From Lawsonibacter sp. (GTDB lineage Bacteria > Bacillota > Clostridia > Oscillospirales > Oscillospiraceae), in NCBI GenBank assembly GCA_022791995.1, contig JAAWAD010000074.1, positions 1-64,000 on the forward strand: a stretch of 64,000 nucleotides of DNA. Direction: 5' to 3'. The translations under genes and the position numbers were made by a program. Position 1 is the stretch's first letter; each line of letters opens with the position of its first letter. Shown piece by piece: positions 16,915 through 25,438 of this stretch. The notes under the pieces were generated by a model that was given only the letters and a program-made list of their open reading frames with translations, was not told where the DNA came from and ran no database searches.

Positions 16915-17661
16915 ATGAATCAATCCTTTTATATCGGCGCGGTAGGCGCCCACCAGCAGCTGCGGCACCTGAATGTCCATGGGGACAACATTGCCAACGT
17001 GAACACCATGGGCTTTAAGGCCAACAAGGCTCGCTTTACCGAGCTGATGTTCCAAAATATGCGGGCCATTGTGGACGACGAGCAGCCCTATGGCGTGGGA
17101 ACCCGGATGCTGATGACCTCTACCGACTTCTCCCAGGGAACTCCCGGCTTTACTGGCCGCCCCTTTGACTATATGATCGAGGGAGATGGCTTCTTTGCTC
17201 TGGCAGACCTGAGCACAGGGGAAATTTCTTTCACCCGGAACGGCGCGTTCAAAATGTCCGAGTATATGCGCCCCGGAAACGAGGTGGACGAGGAGGGCCG
17301 GCCGATTCTGGAGCCGGTGTTCTGCCTGTCCGACGGACAGGGCCGCTTCGTCCTCAGCCAGGAGGGCGGCCTGATTGAGGTCACAAACTCCCAGGAGGAG
17401 CTGCCCATCGGGATTTTTGATTATATCAACTACGACGGTATGGATTATCGGCGGGATACCCGGGTGCTCCCCATTGAGAAGAACGGGGATTTGCGGATCG
17501 GAGACGGCAAGCTGATTCAAAGCTATGTGGAAATGTCGAATACGGACCTGGCTGAGGAGTTGAGTAAAGTTATTGAGGCCCAGCGGGCCTATGGTCTGGC
17601 GCTGAAAATGGTGCAGACCTCTGATGAAGTTGAGACAACAATTAACAGCCTGCGCAGCTGA
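16915..17661 (+). CDS. flgG: Flagellar basal-body rod protein FlgG type (second copy)
   Basis: 248 residues: MNQSFYIGAVGAHQQLRHLN, GDNIANVNTMGFKANKARFT, FDYMIEGDGFFALADLSTGE, and a C terminus with LSKVIEAQRAYGLALKMVQT. It is a paralogue of the preceding gene, corresponding to the flhO-flhP pair of Bacillus. It contributes to the distal rod. It is 15 bases downstream of its partner and 14 bases upstream of cheC. Confidence 0.88.
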   Translation: MNQSFYIGAVGAHQQLRHLNVHGDNIANVNTMGFKANKARFTELMFQNMRAIVDDEQPYGVGTRMLMTSTDFSQGTPGFTGRPFDYMIEGDGFFALADLSTGEISFTRNGAFKMSEYMRPGNEVDEEGRPILEPVFCLSDGQGRFVLSQEGGLIEVTNSQEELPIGIFDYINYDGMDYRRDTRVLPIEKNGDLRIGDGKLIQSYVEMSNTDLAEELSKVIEAQRAYGLALKMVQTSDEVETTINSLRS

Positions 17662-17675
17662 TAGGAGAAGATGAT

Positions 17676-18302
17676 ATGGACATCAAAAGCTATGACGAGC
17701 TCAGCTCTTTAGAGCTGGACACCCTGCGGGAGCTGGGAAGCATCGGAACCGGCAACGCAGCTACTGCCCTGTCTCAGATGCTGGGCCGGCCGGTGAGTAT
17801 CACCCTGCCCGAGGTCCGCATCATGGAGTACAATGAGGCGATTGACTGGATTGGCGGCCCCGAGGAGATTACTGCCGGCGTCCTGGTGAAGCTGAGCGGA
17901 CAGATCAGCGGAATCATGCTGTCGGTGCAGCAGCTGGATTTTGTAAATCTGGTGCTGGACAGCATTCTGGAAAAGAAAATAGAGGACTACAGCCAGCTCA
18001 GTGAGATGGAAAATTCTGCCCTGATTGAGGTCGGAAACATCATGATTTCCACTTTCATCAATGCTCTGAGCGGTCTGGCCGGCATCGACGTGAATTTGAC
18101 GGTTCCCGCCTTCACGGTGGATATGCAGGGAGCGATCCTGGCGGTCCCGATGGCGGAATACGGTGGACAGTCCGACTATATTATGACCATTGGCGGCAAC
18201 TTTGTCTATGAAAGACAGGAGGTCCCCTGTAGGCTCCTCCTGTCGCCGGATATCCGGTCTCTTAACCTTTTATTCAGGAAGCTGGGCGTAAGCGATGGAT
18301 GA
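17676..18302 (+). CDS. cheC: CheY-P phosphatase CheC (one active site altered)
   Basis: 208 residues of the CheC family. By the (D/S)x3Ex2Nx22P rule, the second site is intact (S114/E118/N121), but the first reads D15-E19-S22, with Ser where Asn is expected (RELGSIGTGNAA). CheC removes phosphate from CheY-P and is regulated by binding CheD. The gene overlaps cheD by eight bases, a usual pairing. Activity may depend on the second site only. Confidence 0.93.
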   Translation: MDIKSYDELSSLELDTLRELGSIGTGNAATALSQMLGRPVSITLPEVRIMEYNEAIDWIGGPEEITAGVLVKLSGQISGIMLSVQQLDFVNLVLDSILEKKIEDYSQLSEMENSALIEVGNIMISTFINALSGLAGIDVNLTVPAFTVDMQGAILAVPMAEYGGQSDYIMTIGGNFVYERQEVPCRLLLSPDIRSLNLLFRKLGVSDG

Positions 18303-18771
18303 CAAGCTGAAAATTGGGATTGCGGATATGAAGATGGCCCAGGGCACGGGAATGTTGGTTACATACGCACTGGGCTCCTGCATTGGAATCTGTCTCCAGG
18401 ATCCGAAGCTGAAGCTGGGGGCGCTGATCCATATTATGCTGCCGCTGAATATGGAGCCAGGGCGCAAAAATCCCATGAAGTACGCTGACACAGGAATTCG
18501 GGAGACGGTGAAGCAGCTGGAGGCCAAGGGGGCCTCCCGTGCCAGATTGACCGCAAAGATCGCCGGAGGGGCGAAGATGTTCGAGAGCAGCGGGGCCCTT
18601 GGGAACATTGGACAGCGGAACATTGACAGCGTCCACATGAACCTGAAGAAGGAGGGCATCCGGCTGCTGAAGGAGGACGTGGGGGGGTCCGTGGCCCGCA
18701 CATTGCTCTTCGATGTGAATACAGGTCTGGCCTGTATCCGCTGCTATGGACGGCCGGAGCTGATTATATAG
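18295..18771 (+). CDS. cheD: Chemoreceptor glutamine deamidase CheD
   Basis: 158 residues with the CheD catalytic pair C29 (LGSCIGICL) and H46 (ALIHIML), and GGAKMF further on. CheD deamidates receptor glutamines and stimulates CheC. The length matches the family. It overlaps cheC, so the two are translationally coupled. The gene ends 115 bases before cheV. Confidence 0.94.
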   Translation: MDDKLKIGIADMKMAQGTGMLVTYALGSCIGICLQDPKLKLGALIHIMLPLNMEPGRKNPMKYADTGIRETVKQLEAKGASRARLTAKIAGGAKMFESSGALGNIGQRNIDSVHMNLKKEGIRLLKEDVGGSVARTLLFDVNTGLACIRCYGRPELII

Positions 18772-18778
18772 ACCATCC

Positions 18779-18860
18779 TGCCGTTTGGGCCGCGAGACGG
18801 CCCGGCGCCTTGAAGCGCCGCACTCAAATGAGGACGCAGTCCGGCGCAGCTGCATTTGAG
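18779..18860 (+). other. Structured 115-base gap between cheD and cheV
   Basis: Three inverted repeats follow each other: GCCGT...ACGGC (about 18780-18802), GGCGC-CTTGAA-GCGCC (about 18804-18819), and CTCAAATG (18823-18830) with CATTTGAG (18853-18860). None has a T-run. No promoter is obvious. It might be a regulated leader for cheV or a decayed repeat element. Confidence 0.4.
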
Positions 18861-18886
18861 AATTGTATTGAAGGGAGCGTTCGGAA

Positions 18887-19810
18887 ATGCTGGAAGAAGA
18901 CAAAAGGGGCATTCTGCTAGAGTCAGGCACCAACGAGATTGAGGTTATGGAGTTTACCATCAACGGGAATCTCTATGGAATCAACGTGGCCAAGGTGAAG
19001 GAGATTCTGGTTTCTGCTCCGGTGAAGCCCATGCCCCATGCCCACCCTGCGGTAGAGGGGATTTTCAAGCCCCGGGATACCGTTCTTACCGTGGTGGACC
19101 TTCCTCAGTACCTCCTCAAGACGTCCGGCGAGAAGGGGCCCAAGGACCTGTTTATTATCACCAATTTTAACAAGGTGGACATCGCCTTCCGGGTTCACAC
19201 GGTGGTGGGAATTAGCCGGATCTCCTGGCGGAACATCCAGAAACCGGATAAGACGGTCTCCGGCGGAGAAGAGGGCGTTGCCACTGGCATTGCCCAATGC
19301 GGCGAGGATCTGGTCACAATTCTGGACTTTGAGAAGATTGTGGCGGAGATCGCCCCGGAGACCAGCATCCAGATTTCTGAAATTGACAAGCTGGGATACC
19401 GGGAGCGCCGGGAGGCCCCCATCCTTGTGGCGGAGGACTCTGTGCTGCTGAGCAAGATGATCGAGGAGTCCCTGCACAAGTCCGGCTATGTGAATGTCAC
19501 CATGTTTCCCGACGGACAGGAGCTGTGGAACCGCCTCCAGACCTACCGGAATTTAGAGGACCTGCGTCAGAAGGTGGCGATTGTCATTACTGATATTGAA
19601 ATGCCTCAGATGGATGGCCACCGCCTGACCAAGCTGATTAAGGATGACAAGCAGCTGAAGAGCATCCCCGTCATCATTTTCTCCTCTCTGATTACGGAAG
19701 AGATGCGTCTGAAGGGTAAGGAGCTGGGCGCGGACGACCAGATGAGTAAGCCGGAGATCGGACATCTGGTGGGCGTCATCGACCGCCTGCTGGCCCGCGA
19801 GGGGCTGTAA
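18887..19810 (+). CDS. cheV: Chemotaxis adaptor-receiver protein CheV
   Basis: 307 residues: a CheW-like domain (about 15-160; FTINGNLYGINVAKVKEILV and VEGIFKPRDTVLTVVDLPQY) and a C-terminal receiver (about 172-305) with APILVAEDSVLLSKM, phosphorylation Asp in VITDIEMPQMDG, and SKPE. CheV couples receptors to CheA, and its phosphorylation contributes to adaptation. It carries the only CheW-like domain in the + strand block; CheW itself is in the - strand che operon. Confidence 0.94.
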   Translation: MLEEDKRGILLESGTNEIEVMEFTINGNLYGINVAKVKEILVSAPVKPMPHAHPAVEGIFKPRDTVLTVVDLPQYLLKTSGEKGPKDLFIITNFNKVDIAFRVHTVVGISRISWRNIQKPDKTVSGGEEGVATGIAQCGEDLVTILDFEKIVAEIAPETSIQISEIDKLGYRERREAPILVAEDSVLLSKMIEESLHKSGYVNVTMFPDGQELWNRLQTYRNLEDLRQKVAIVITDIEMPQMDGHRLTKLIKDDKQLKSIPVIIFSSLITEEMRLKGKELGADDQMSKPEIGHLVGVIDRLLAREGL

Positions 19811-19836
19811 GGAAGAGGGAGAACAGGAGAGCAGCT

Positions 19837-21135
19837 ATGAGCAGCAAGTATATTGTCCGGCAGCCGATTAAGGATGCCGAAGGGATGATCTTGGGGTACG
19901 AGATCCTATATTACGGCGAAAATCAGGCCTTCAGCGGAGACAACAGCAATTCCTCTGCGGAGTTTGCTGCGGCTGATACCATCTATACCTTCCTGACCCA
20001 GAACTCCACGAAGGCACTGAAGGGCACACGGAATTTCATGACCTTCACCACCATGCTCTTGATGAAAAAGACGCCTAGGCTCTTTGACAAAAATGAGCTG
20101 GTTATCCAGATTGACGACAGCGTGATTATCCACCCCCTGTCGATGCACTTTGTCCAGCAGTACGCCAAGGAGGGGTATCGGATCGCGGTCAATGAGTTCC
20201 AGTTTGCCCCCCGGTATCTGGCCCTTCTGGACGGTATTGACTACATCAAAATCAATGTCAAAACGGCCACCGACGCCAACATCAGCAACATTATGGAGAT
20301 TGGGCACAGCATGAACAAAAAGTGCATTGTGACCAATATCGACAGCCCGGAGCTCTATGAGAAGGCAGTCCAGATGGGGGCCGACGCCCTGGAGGGTCCC
20401 TATGTGGCAGAGAAGCTGACCACCAAGGCCCACAGCAGCGCCTACATCCAGAGCAACTTCTTCCGTCTGATGGTGGCGGTGACCCGGGATGAGCCCAATG
20501 TGGAGGAGATCGAGCAGCTGATTGCCGCCGACGCCAGCTTGACCTATGGTCTGTTGAAGATGGTGAACTCGGCCTATTTTGCCCTGCGGCACCGGGCGAC
20601 GACCATCACCCAGGCCATCATGACCCTGGGCCTGGGTCAGCTGAAGCAGTGGATTTACCTGCTCAGCGCCAGCAACGCGGAGAGCGAGATGGACGCAAGC
20701 TCTGAGGAGTTTTTGAAGATTTCTTTCCTGCGGGCAAACTTTTGCAGCGAGCTGATGAACCACGCCCAAAATATGCCCATTTCCAAGTCTGAGGCTTACC
20801 TGATGGGGATGTTCTCTACCCTGAACTATCTGATTGCCGCCCCCCTGGAGGAGATCCTCAGCGAGGTTCCGGTCAACGATCAGATCAAAAACGCCCTCCT
20901 CAAGCATGAGGGCCGGTGCGGAATGCTCTACGATCTGGTGCTCAGCTATGAGGCTGCCGACTGGGATAAGATCACGTCCCTGTCTGGTCAGCTGGGAATC
21001 CCAAGCAACATGATGACCAGCATCTACTTCATCTGTATGGAGAATGTGAATACTCTGTGGGAGCAGCTGACCAACCCCTATGCCGGACAGCTTCCAGACG
21101 AAGCGGAGGCTGGCGCAGGCGCCCCCAACGTATAA
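19837..21135 (+). CDS. Degenerate EAL + HDOD domain protein
   Basis: 432 residues. Residues 1-200 fold like an EAL domain (YIVRQPIKDAEGMILGYEIL ... IDYIKINVK ... GADALEGPYVAEKL), but the metal and catalytic positions are lost: the DDFG motif reads VNEFQF and the QGYxF end reads EGPYVAE. Residues about 200-400 are an HDOD domain (AADASLTYGLLKMVNSAYFA). The architecture matches YuxH-like proteins. A phosphodiesterase is unlikely; a scaffold or c-di-GMP sensor is possible. It is the last gene of the long operon. Confidence 0.88.
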   Translation: MSSKYIVRQPIKDAEGMILGYEILYYGENQAFSGDNSNSSAEFAAADTIYTFLTQNSTKALKGTRNFMTFTTMLLMKKTPRLFDKNELVIQIDDSVIIHPLSMHFVQQYAKEGYRIAVNEFQFAPRYLALLDGIDYIKINVKTATDANISNIMEIGHSMNKKCIVTNIDSPELYEKAVQMGADALEGPYVAEKLTTKAHSSAYIQSNFFRLMVAVTRDEPNVEEIEQLIAADASLTYGLLKMVNSAYFALRHRATTITQAIMTLGLGQLKQWIYLLSASNAESEMDASSEEFLKISFLRANFCSELMNHAQNMPISKSEAYLMGMFSTLNYLIAAPLEEILSEVPVNDQIKNALLKHEGRCGMLYDLVLSYEAADWDKITSLSGQLGIPSNMMTSIYFICMENVNTLWEQLTNPYAGQLPDEAEAGAGAPNV

Positions 21136-21140
21136 AAAAG

Positions 21141-21176
21141 AAAAGGTTCGGCGTGCAGACGCCGAACCTTTTTGCG
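21141..21176 (+). terminator. Strong bidirectional terminator closing the fla/che operon
   Basis: A perfect 14-bp stem (AAAAGGTTCGGCGT, loop GCAG, ACGCCGAACCTTTT) with a T-run on the + side and an A-run on the other, so it can also stop the convergent ComFB-domain gene. Confidence 0.95.
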
Positions 21177-21229
21177 CTGAAAAACACTTCCCGCCCCGGC
21201 AGAGGCGGGAAGGCAGAGCATACAGAGGT

Positions 21230-21910
21230 CTACCGGGTGTGGTGGGGGCGAGTCATAACCTGCTTGCAGGCATTGATGAGCTGGGCAGTGATGTCGCTAC
21301 TGAACCGCCCCTCGTAAAAGGTGAGTTTGGGAATACGGTCTCCCTCTCCCATGACCACATATTTGGGGGGCAGATGGTTGAGCGCCAGCGCCTTTACATC
21401 GGCAAGACACCGGGAGCAGGAGCACAGACCAAACATCTGCACATATTTTTCCGCTTTCTCGTCCACCAGGTACTGCATGACATTGATGTATTCGGTGGCC
21501 TCCTCGTCCGGGTGGGCGGAGGTCAGGGGAACAGAGGCCGGAGGGGCCGATACTGGTACGGGCTCCGGCTCAGGCTGTGGCTCCGGTTGTGGGGCCGGAG
21601 CAGGTACCGGCGCGGGCTCCGGCTCCAGCTCTGGAGCGGCCTGTACAGGGAGCTCCGGCGGGGCGGGGGGCTCCAGCTCCCGGGCCAGGGCGTCCTCAAG
21701 CGCGTCCTTGATCTGAGCGGAGGCGGCGGCGTCCGCTCCGATAGAGGAGATAATAGGAGGACCGGGAGGGGTGGGCACGGGCGCGGCGGGGGCGTCCGGG
21801 GCCGGAGCCGGGGCGGCGGCCTCTTCGGCGGGAGCGGGCTCGCGGCCCCGCCGGACCAGATTCATCACATGGGAGGTCTTGGTGGATTTCGACTTGTCAT
21901 TTTTGGCCAT
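21230..21910 (-). CDS. ComFB-domain protein with basic N terminus and Pro/Ala linker
   Basis: 226 residues in three parts: a basic N terminus (MAKNDKSKSTKTSHVMNLVR, then RG), a long Pro/Ala/Glu linker with a short predicted helix (about 57-80), and a C-terminal ComFB-like domain (about 138-190) with INVMQYLVDEKAEKY, cysteines C163/C165/C168 (CSCSRC) and DVKALALNHLPPKYVV. ComFB-family proteins are reported elsewhere to bind cyclic di-nucleotides, and the cysteines likely hold zinc. It sits 14 bases after the parA-like gene. A basic tail is how many ParA partners trigger ATP hydrolysis, so a ParA partner role is inferred. Confidence 0.8.
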   Translation of the reverse strand: MAKNDKSKSTKTSHVMNLVRRGREPAPAEEAAAPAPAPDAPAAPVPTPPGPPIISSIGADAAASAQIKDALEDALARELEPPAPPELPVQAAPELEPEPAPVPAPAPQPEPQPEPEPVPVSAPPASVPLTSAHPDEEATEYINVMQYLVDEKAEKYVQMFGLCSCSRCLADVKALALNHLPPKYVVMGEGDRIPKLTFYEGRFSSDITAQLINACKQVMTRPHHTR

Positions 21911-21924
21911 GAAAAAACACTCCT

Positions 21925-22731
21925 TTACTTGAACAATGCGCTGAAGAAGCCCTTGCTCTTTTCCGGGGCGGCAAACTTATCGCCGCCTACCAGGTCCACA
22001 ATGGCCTGAAGGTCCAGAGCCGGCTTGGATTTTGGCTGGTAGGTCAGAACGCTCTGTCCGTGGGCAGGGGCCATCGCCACGCCCACCCCCCGGTGGACCT
22101 TGGAGTCGAAAACCTTGGTGTCCAGCTGCTGGGCCACCTCCTCCGCCAGGTCCAGAATCTCTCGGGACAGGGTCAGACGGGGATTGTACTTGTTAATCAG
22201 AATGCCCAGCACCTTCAGATTGGGGTTGAAGGTGGTCTGCACCGCCTCAATGGTCTCCTGAAGCTGGGTGATGCCCACCAGACTGAGCACCTCGGCCTCC
22301 ATGGGGACAATGAGGCCGTCGGAGGCCACATAGGCGTTTACAGTGAGGATGTTCAGGGCAGGGGGGGTGTCGATGATGATAAAGTCGTACCGGTCCTTCA
22401 CGGTGGAAAGCTGCTGCTCCAGCATGAACTCCCGCCGCAGGGAGGTGAACTCCACCTCTGCGGCGGACAGCATAATATCCGAGGGGAGTACATCGCCAAA
22501 CTCGGTGGAGACGATGGCCTCCTGAATGGAGCAGTTACCCTTAAGCACATCATAGATGGTGCTGCTGCTGCCGATGTCCAGTCCCAGGGTAAAGCCCAGG
22601 TTGCCCTGGGGGTCCAGGTCAACCCCCAGAACCCGCGCCCCCCGTTGACTGAGCCCGCAGACAAGGGCGGAGGCGGTGGTGGTCTTACCCACGCCGCCCT
22701 TTTGATTGGTCACGGTAATAATTCGGGTCAA
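21925..22731 (-). CDS. ParA/Soj-family ATPase
   Basis: 268 residues starting from a TTG after AAGGAGGG. It has the deviant Walker A QKGGVGKTT (residues 10-18, including the ParA signature Lys), VDLDPQGNLG, and DFIIIDTPPALNILTVNAYV. It belongs to the ParA/Soj branch rather than obviously to FlhG/MinD: there is no clear C-terminal amphipathic membrane helix. No parB or parS-like element is beside it. The location between the fla/che operon and fliD suggests it positions a motility or chemotaxis cargo. Confidence 0.88.
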   Translation of the reverse strand: MTRIITVTNQKGGVGKTTTASALVCGLSQRGARVLGVDLDPQGNLGFTLGLDIGSSSTIYDVLKGNCSIQEAIVSTEFGDVLPSDIMLSAAEVEFTSLRREFMLEQQLSTVKDRYDFIIIDTPPALNILTVNAYVASDGLIVPMEAEVLSLVGITQLQETIEAVQTTFNPNLKVLGILINKYNPRLTLSREILDLAEEVAQQLDTKVFDSKVHRGVGVAMAPAHGQSVLTYQPKSKPALDLQAIVDLVGGDKFAAPEKSKGFFSALFK

Positions 22732-22776
22732 GGAATATTCCCTCCTTACAACACAACAAAAACTCGGGGAAACTCT

Positions 22777-22803
22777 TAACTTTACTATACTACATGTCGA
22801 TAA
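22777..22803 (+). promoter_or_regulatory. Sigma-28-type promoter for fliD-fliS-fliT
   Basis: TAACTTTA (22777-22784), an 11-base spacer, then GTCGATAA (22796-22803), against the known consensus TAAAGTTT-N11-GCCGATAA. It is about 110 bases upstream of the fliD start. A GGGCGC/GCGCCC hairpin (22871-22889) lies in the leader just before the ribosome site. Confidence 0.8.
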
Positions 22804-22913
22804 AAAAATATAGAGGTAGATCAGAAAAAAATTGAAAAAATTTTTTCCTGCTTATCTTTTGCAGATATCAGGGCGCGGCAGGTGCGCCCAGAGGTGAAAG
22901 GAGCGATCTCAAT

Positions 22914-25418
22914 ATGGCATCCATTACCAGCTTAAGCAACAGCTACAGCAGCACCAGCAGCATCTATGGCAACCGGAATGTACTCAGTGGTCTGGCCAGC
23001 GGCATGGATACTGAGTCCATGATCGAAAACGCAGTTTCCGGTATCAAGCTGAAGATCCAAAATCTTCAGAAGAAGCAGACAAAGATCGAGTGGCAACAGG
23101 AGGCCTACCGCAGCATCATTGACAAGGCGGTGAACTTCAACCAGAAGTATACCTCCTACTCTTCCAGCACCAACCTGCTCAGCAGCACCTTTTTTAACCG
23201 GGCGGTGATTACCACGCCCAAGAGCGCAAATGCGGACAACGTGGAAAAGGTTTCTGCCACAGGCAAGACAAACAGCGACGTCAAACTGCTGGGCGTCAAG
23301 CAGATGGCCACCGCCGCCACCTATCGGGTCTCTGGCCTGGCTGGACAGACTGGCTCCGGGGCAATCGAGGGCAGTGAGGTGGACCTGAACAAGGTCCTGG
23401 AGCAGAGCAACGTGTCCGGCACCCTGACCCTGAAGTATGGCGCCAACCGTACCATCGACCTCTCCTTCGACGAGCTGACCTGCTACAAGGACGTGAACGA
23501 GCTGGCCAAGGGCATCCAGGAGAAGCTGGGTGAGATCTCTGTGACCACCAGCTCGGGCGAGTCCAAAAAGGCCAGCGAGATGGTCAATGTCCAGGTGAAA
23601 AACGGCAACATCGTCTTCTCCGATAAGCAGGGGGCGGGCAACAGCGTCACCGTCAGCTCTGCCACCGGCAAGATCAAGGAAACCCTGGGCATCGACCCCA
23701 GCGCCAAATCCGACACCCTGAACGTGGCCGGCAAGCAGCTGGTGGACAAGAGCGCCACCGTAGGCGAGTACCTGTCCGGCAAGGAGATCAGCGTCACGCT
23801 GGACGGCGTGACCAAAAAGATCACTCTGCCGGAGTTTGACCGCGAGGACAACAAGCTGAGCGCAGAGGACTACCTGAAGGAAATGCAGAGCAGCCTGGAT
23901 AAGGCCTTCGGCAAAGGAAAGATCGAGGTGGGCGGCGCCGGCGAGGACGGTAAGTTCAGCCTGTCCATGAAGCCTGCCCAGGACGGTTCCACCCTGAATG
24001 TCACCGGTACCGTGTCCGAGATCCTGGGCCTGCAAAAGAATGGCCAGTCCAGCTATCTGGACACCGGCAAAAAGCTGGGCGATCTGCTGGGCGAAGATTT
24101 CGATTGGAGCAAGCTGCCCATGGTTGAGGCCGAGGGCGAGGTCCGGGAGGTCAAGGATAAGGACGGCAAGGTAACCCACTATGTGGACTCCAAGGGCAAC
24201 CGGGTGGCCAAAAGCTATGACGGCGAGGATGGAACATACTACCAGGTGGACAGCGATGGAAATTATCTCCACGACTTCACCGTGAACGGCGTGTCCGTGG
24301 GCAAGTTCTCCAAGGATACCGCCCTGGAGAGTGTTGTCACCGCCATCAACAGCTCGGAGGCCGGCGTAAAGGCCAGCTATTCCAAGGTGACAAACGAGTT
24401 CCTCTTTACCGCCAACGAGATGGGCACTGCCGGCAAGATTGAGTTCGGCGACGGTCTGGCCAAGGAGCTCTTTGCGCCGGAAGGCAAAGAGGGCGAGTTC
24501 AAAGAGGGCCAGGACGCCATTGTGGCCATGTCGGTGAACGGCAAGGAGCTGACCGACGTAAGCCGCAGCGGCAACACTTTCGAGGTGGATGGTTTGACCA
24601 TCACCCTGAAGGATACCTTCGGCTATGGGGAGGACGGCAAGCTGACCGAAACCGCCAGAAAGGACGCCGTCAGCTTTGAGAGCACCGCCGACTCGGACAA
24701 GATTGTGGACGCCATCAAGAGCATGGTGGAGGACTACAACGCTATGGTCACCGAGATCAAGAGCGCCTACTCCACCCAGCCGGCCAGCAAGAACAACGGC
24801 CGGACCCGCTATGAGCCCCTGACCGCCGAGCAGATGGCCGATATGTCCGATCGGGAGATTGAACAGTATGAGGCGCTGGCCAAGCAGGGCATCCTCTTCG
24901 GCGATTCCAACCTGTCCAGCATGTACAACAAGCTGCGCAACGCCATTACCCCCGGCGGAAGCGACGGGCAGACCCTGCGTGAGATCGGCATTACCACCAG
25001 CTACAGCGACGGTCTGACCACCCTGAGCCTGGATGAGGAGAAGCTGCGCACAGCCCTGAGCAACGACCCGGAGAAGGTGCGCAACGCCTTTACTAAGACG
25101 TCTGAGGACGGCTCAGGCAACGGCCTGATGCAGAACCTGCAAAGCACGCTGGAGACCTATGTGAAAACCACAGGCGAGCCCAAGGGCGTCCTGATTACCC
25201 ATGCGGGCTCGGTAAAGGCCCCCACGTCGCTGAACAGCAACTCCCTACTGACCCAGATCAACAACATCGACAAGCAGATCGAGCGCTGGGAGGACAAGAT
25301 GTCCGACCAGATTGACCGCTACACCACCCAGTTCAGCAAGCTGGAGCAGCTGATTGCCGAGATGAATTCCCAGGCCTCGTCCATGTCTGGCCTGATGGGC
25401 GGAAGCAGCGGCTACTAA
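22914..25418 (+). CDS. fliD: Flagellar filament cap protein FliD (long form)
   Basis: 834 residues, larger than the usual 450-600. N-terminal FliD_N: VLSGLASGMDTESMIENAVS, then a coiled coil. The C-terminal FliD_C coiled coil has QINNIDKQIERWEDKMSDQI and SKLEQLIAEMNSQASSMSGL. The enlarged middle is rich in Gly, Asp and Lys, with repeated beta-type segments likely on the cap surface. FliD caps the filament and folds flagellin. It is the first gene of a sigma-28-type operon with fliS. Confidence 0.95.
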   Translation: MASITSLSNSYSSTSSIYGNRNVLSGLASGMDTESMIENAVSGIKLKIQNLQKKQTKIEWQQEAYRSIIDKAVNFNQKYTSYSSSTNLLSSTFFNRAVITTPKSANADNVEKVSATGKTNSDVKLLGVKQMATAATYRVSGLAGQTGSGAIEGSEVDLNKVLEQSNVSGTLTLKYGANRTIDLSFDELTCYKDVNELAKGIQEKLGEISVTTSSGESKKASEMVNVQVKNGNIVFSDKQGAGNSVTVSSATGKIKETLGIDPSAKSDTLNVAGKQLVDKSATVGEYLSGKEISVTLDGVTKKITLPEFDREDNKLSAEDYLKEMQSSLDKAFGKGKIEVGGAGEDGKFSLSMKPAQDGSTLNVTGTVSEILGLQKNGQSSYLDTGKKLGDLLGEDFDWSKLPMVEAEGEVREVKDKDGKVTHYVDSKGNRVAKSYDGEDGTYYQVDSDGNYLHDFTVNGVSVGKFSKDTALESVVTAINSSEAGVKASYSKVTNEFLFTANEMGTAGKIEFGDGLAKELFAPEGKEGEFKEGQDAIVAMSVNGKELTDVSRSGNTFEVDGLTITLKDTFGYGEDGKLTETARKDAVSFESTADSDKIVDAIKSMVEDYNAMVTEIKSAYSTQPASKNNGRTRYEPLTAEQMADMSDREIEQYEALAKQGILFGDSNLSSMYNKLRNAITPGGSDGQTLREIGITTSYSDGLTTLSLDEEKLRTALSNDPEKVRNAFTKTSEDGSGNGLMQNLQSTLETYVKTTGEPKGVLITHAGSVKAPTSLNSNSLLTQINNIDKQIERWEDKMSDQIDRYTTQFSKLEQLIAEMNSQASSMSGLMGGSSGY

Positions 25419-25438
25419 AGCTTCAAAAGGAGTAAAAA

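Noticed and set aside
21925-22731. Calling the ParA-type ATPase FlhG
   Set aside because: It has the ParA/Soj-type N terminus, lacks an evident membrane-binding C-terminal helix, has no flhF beside it and is paired with a ComFB-domain gene instead.
22804-22860. AT-rich tract before fliD as a replication origin or AT-rich island
   Set aside because: It is short, has no DnaA-box cluster, and fits a divergent promoter region.
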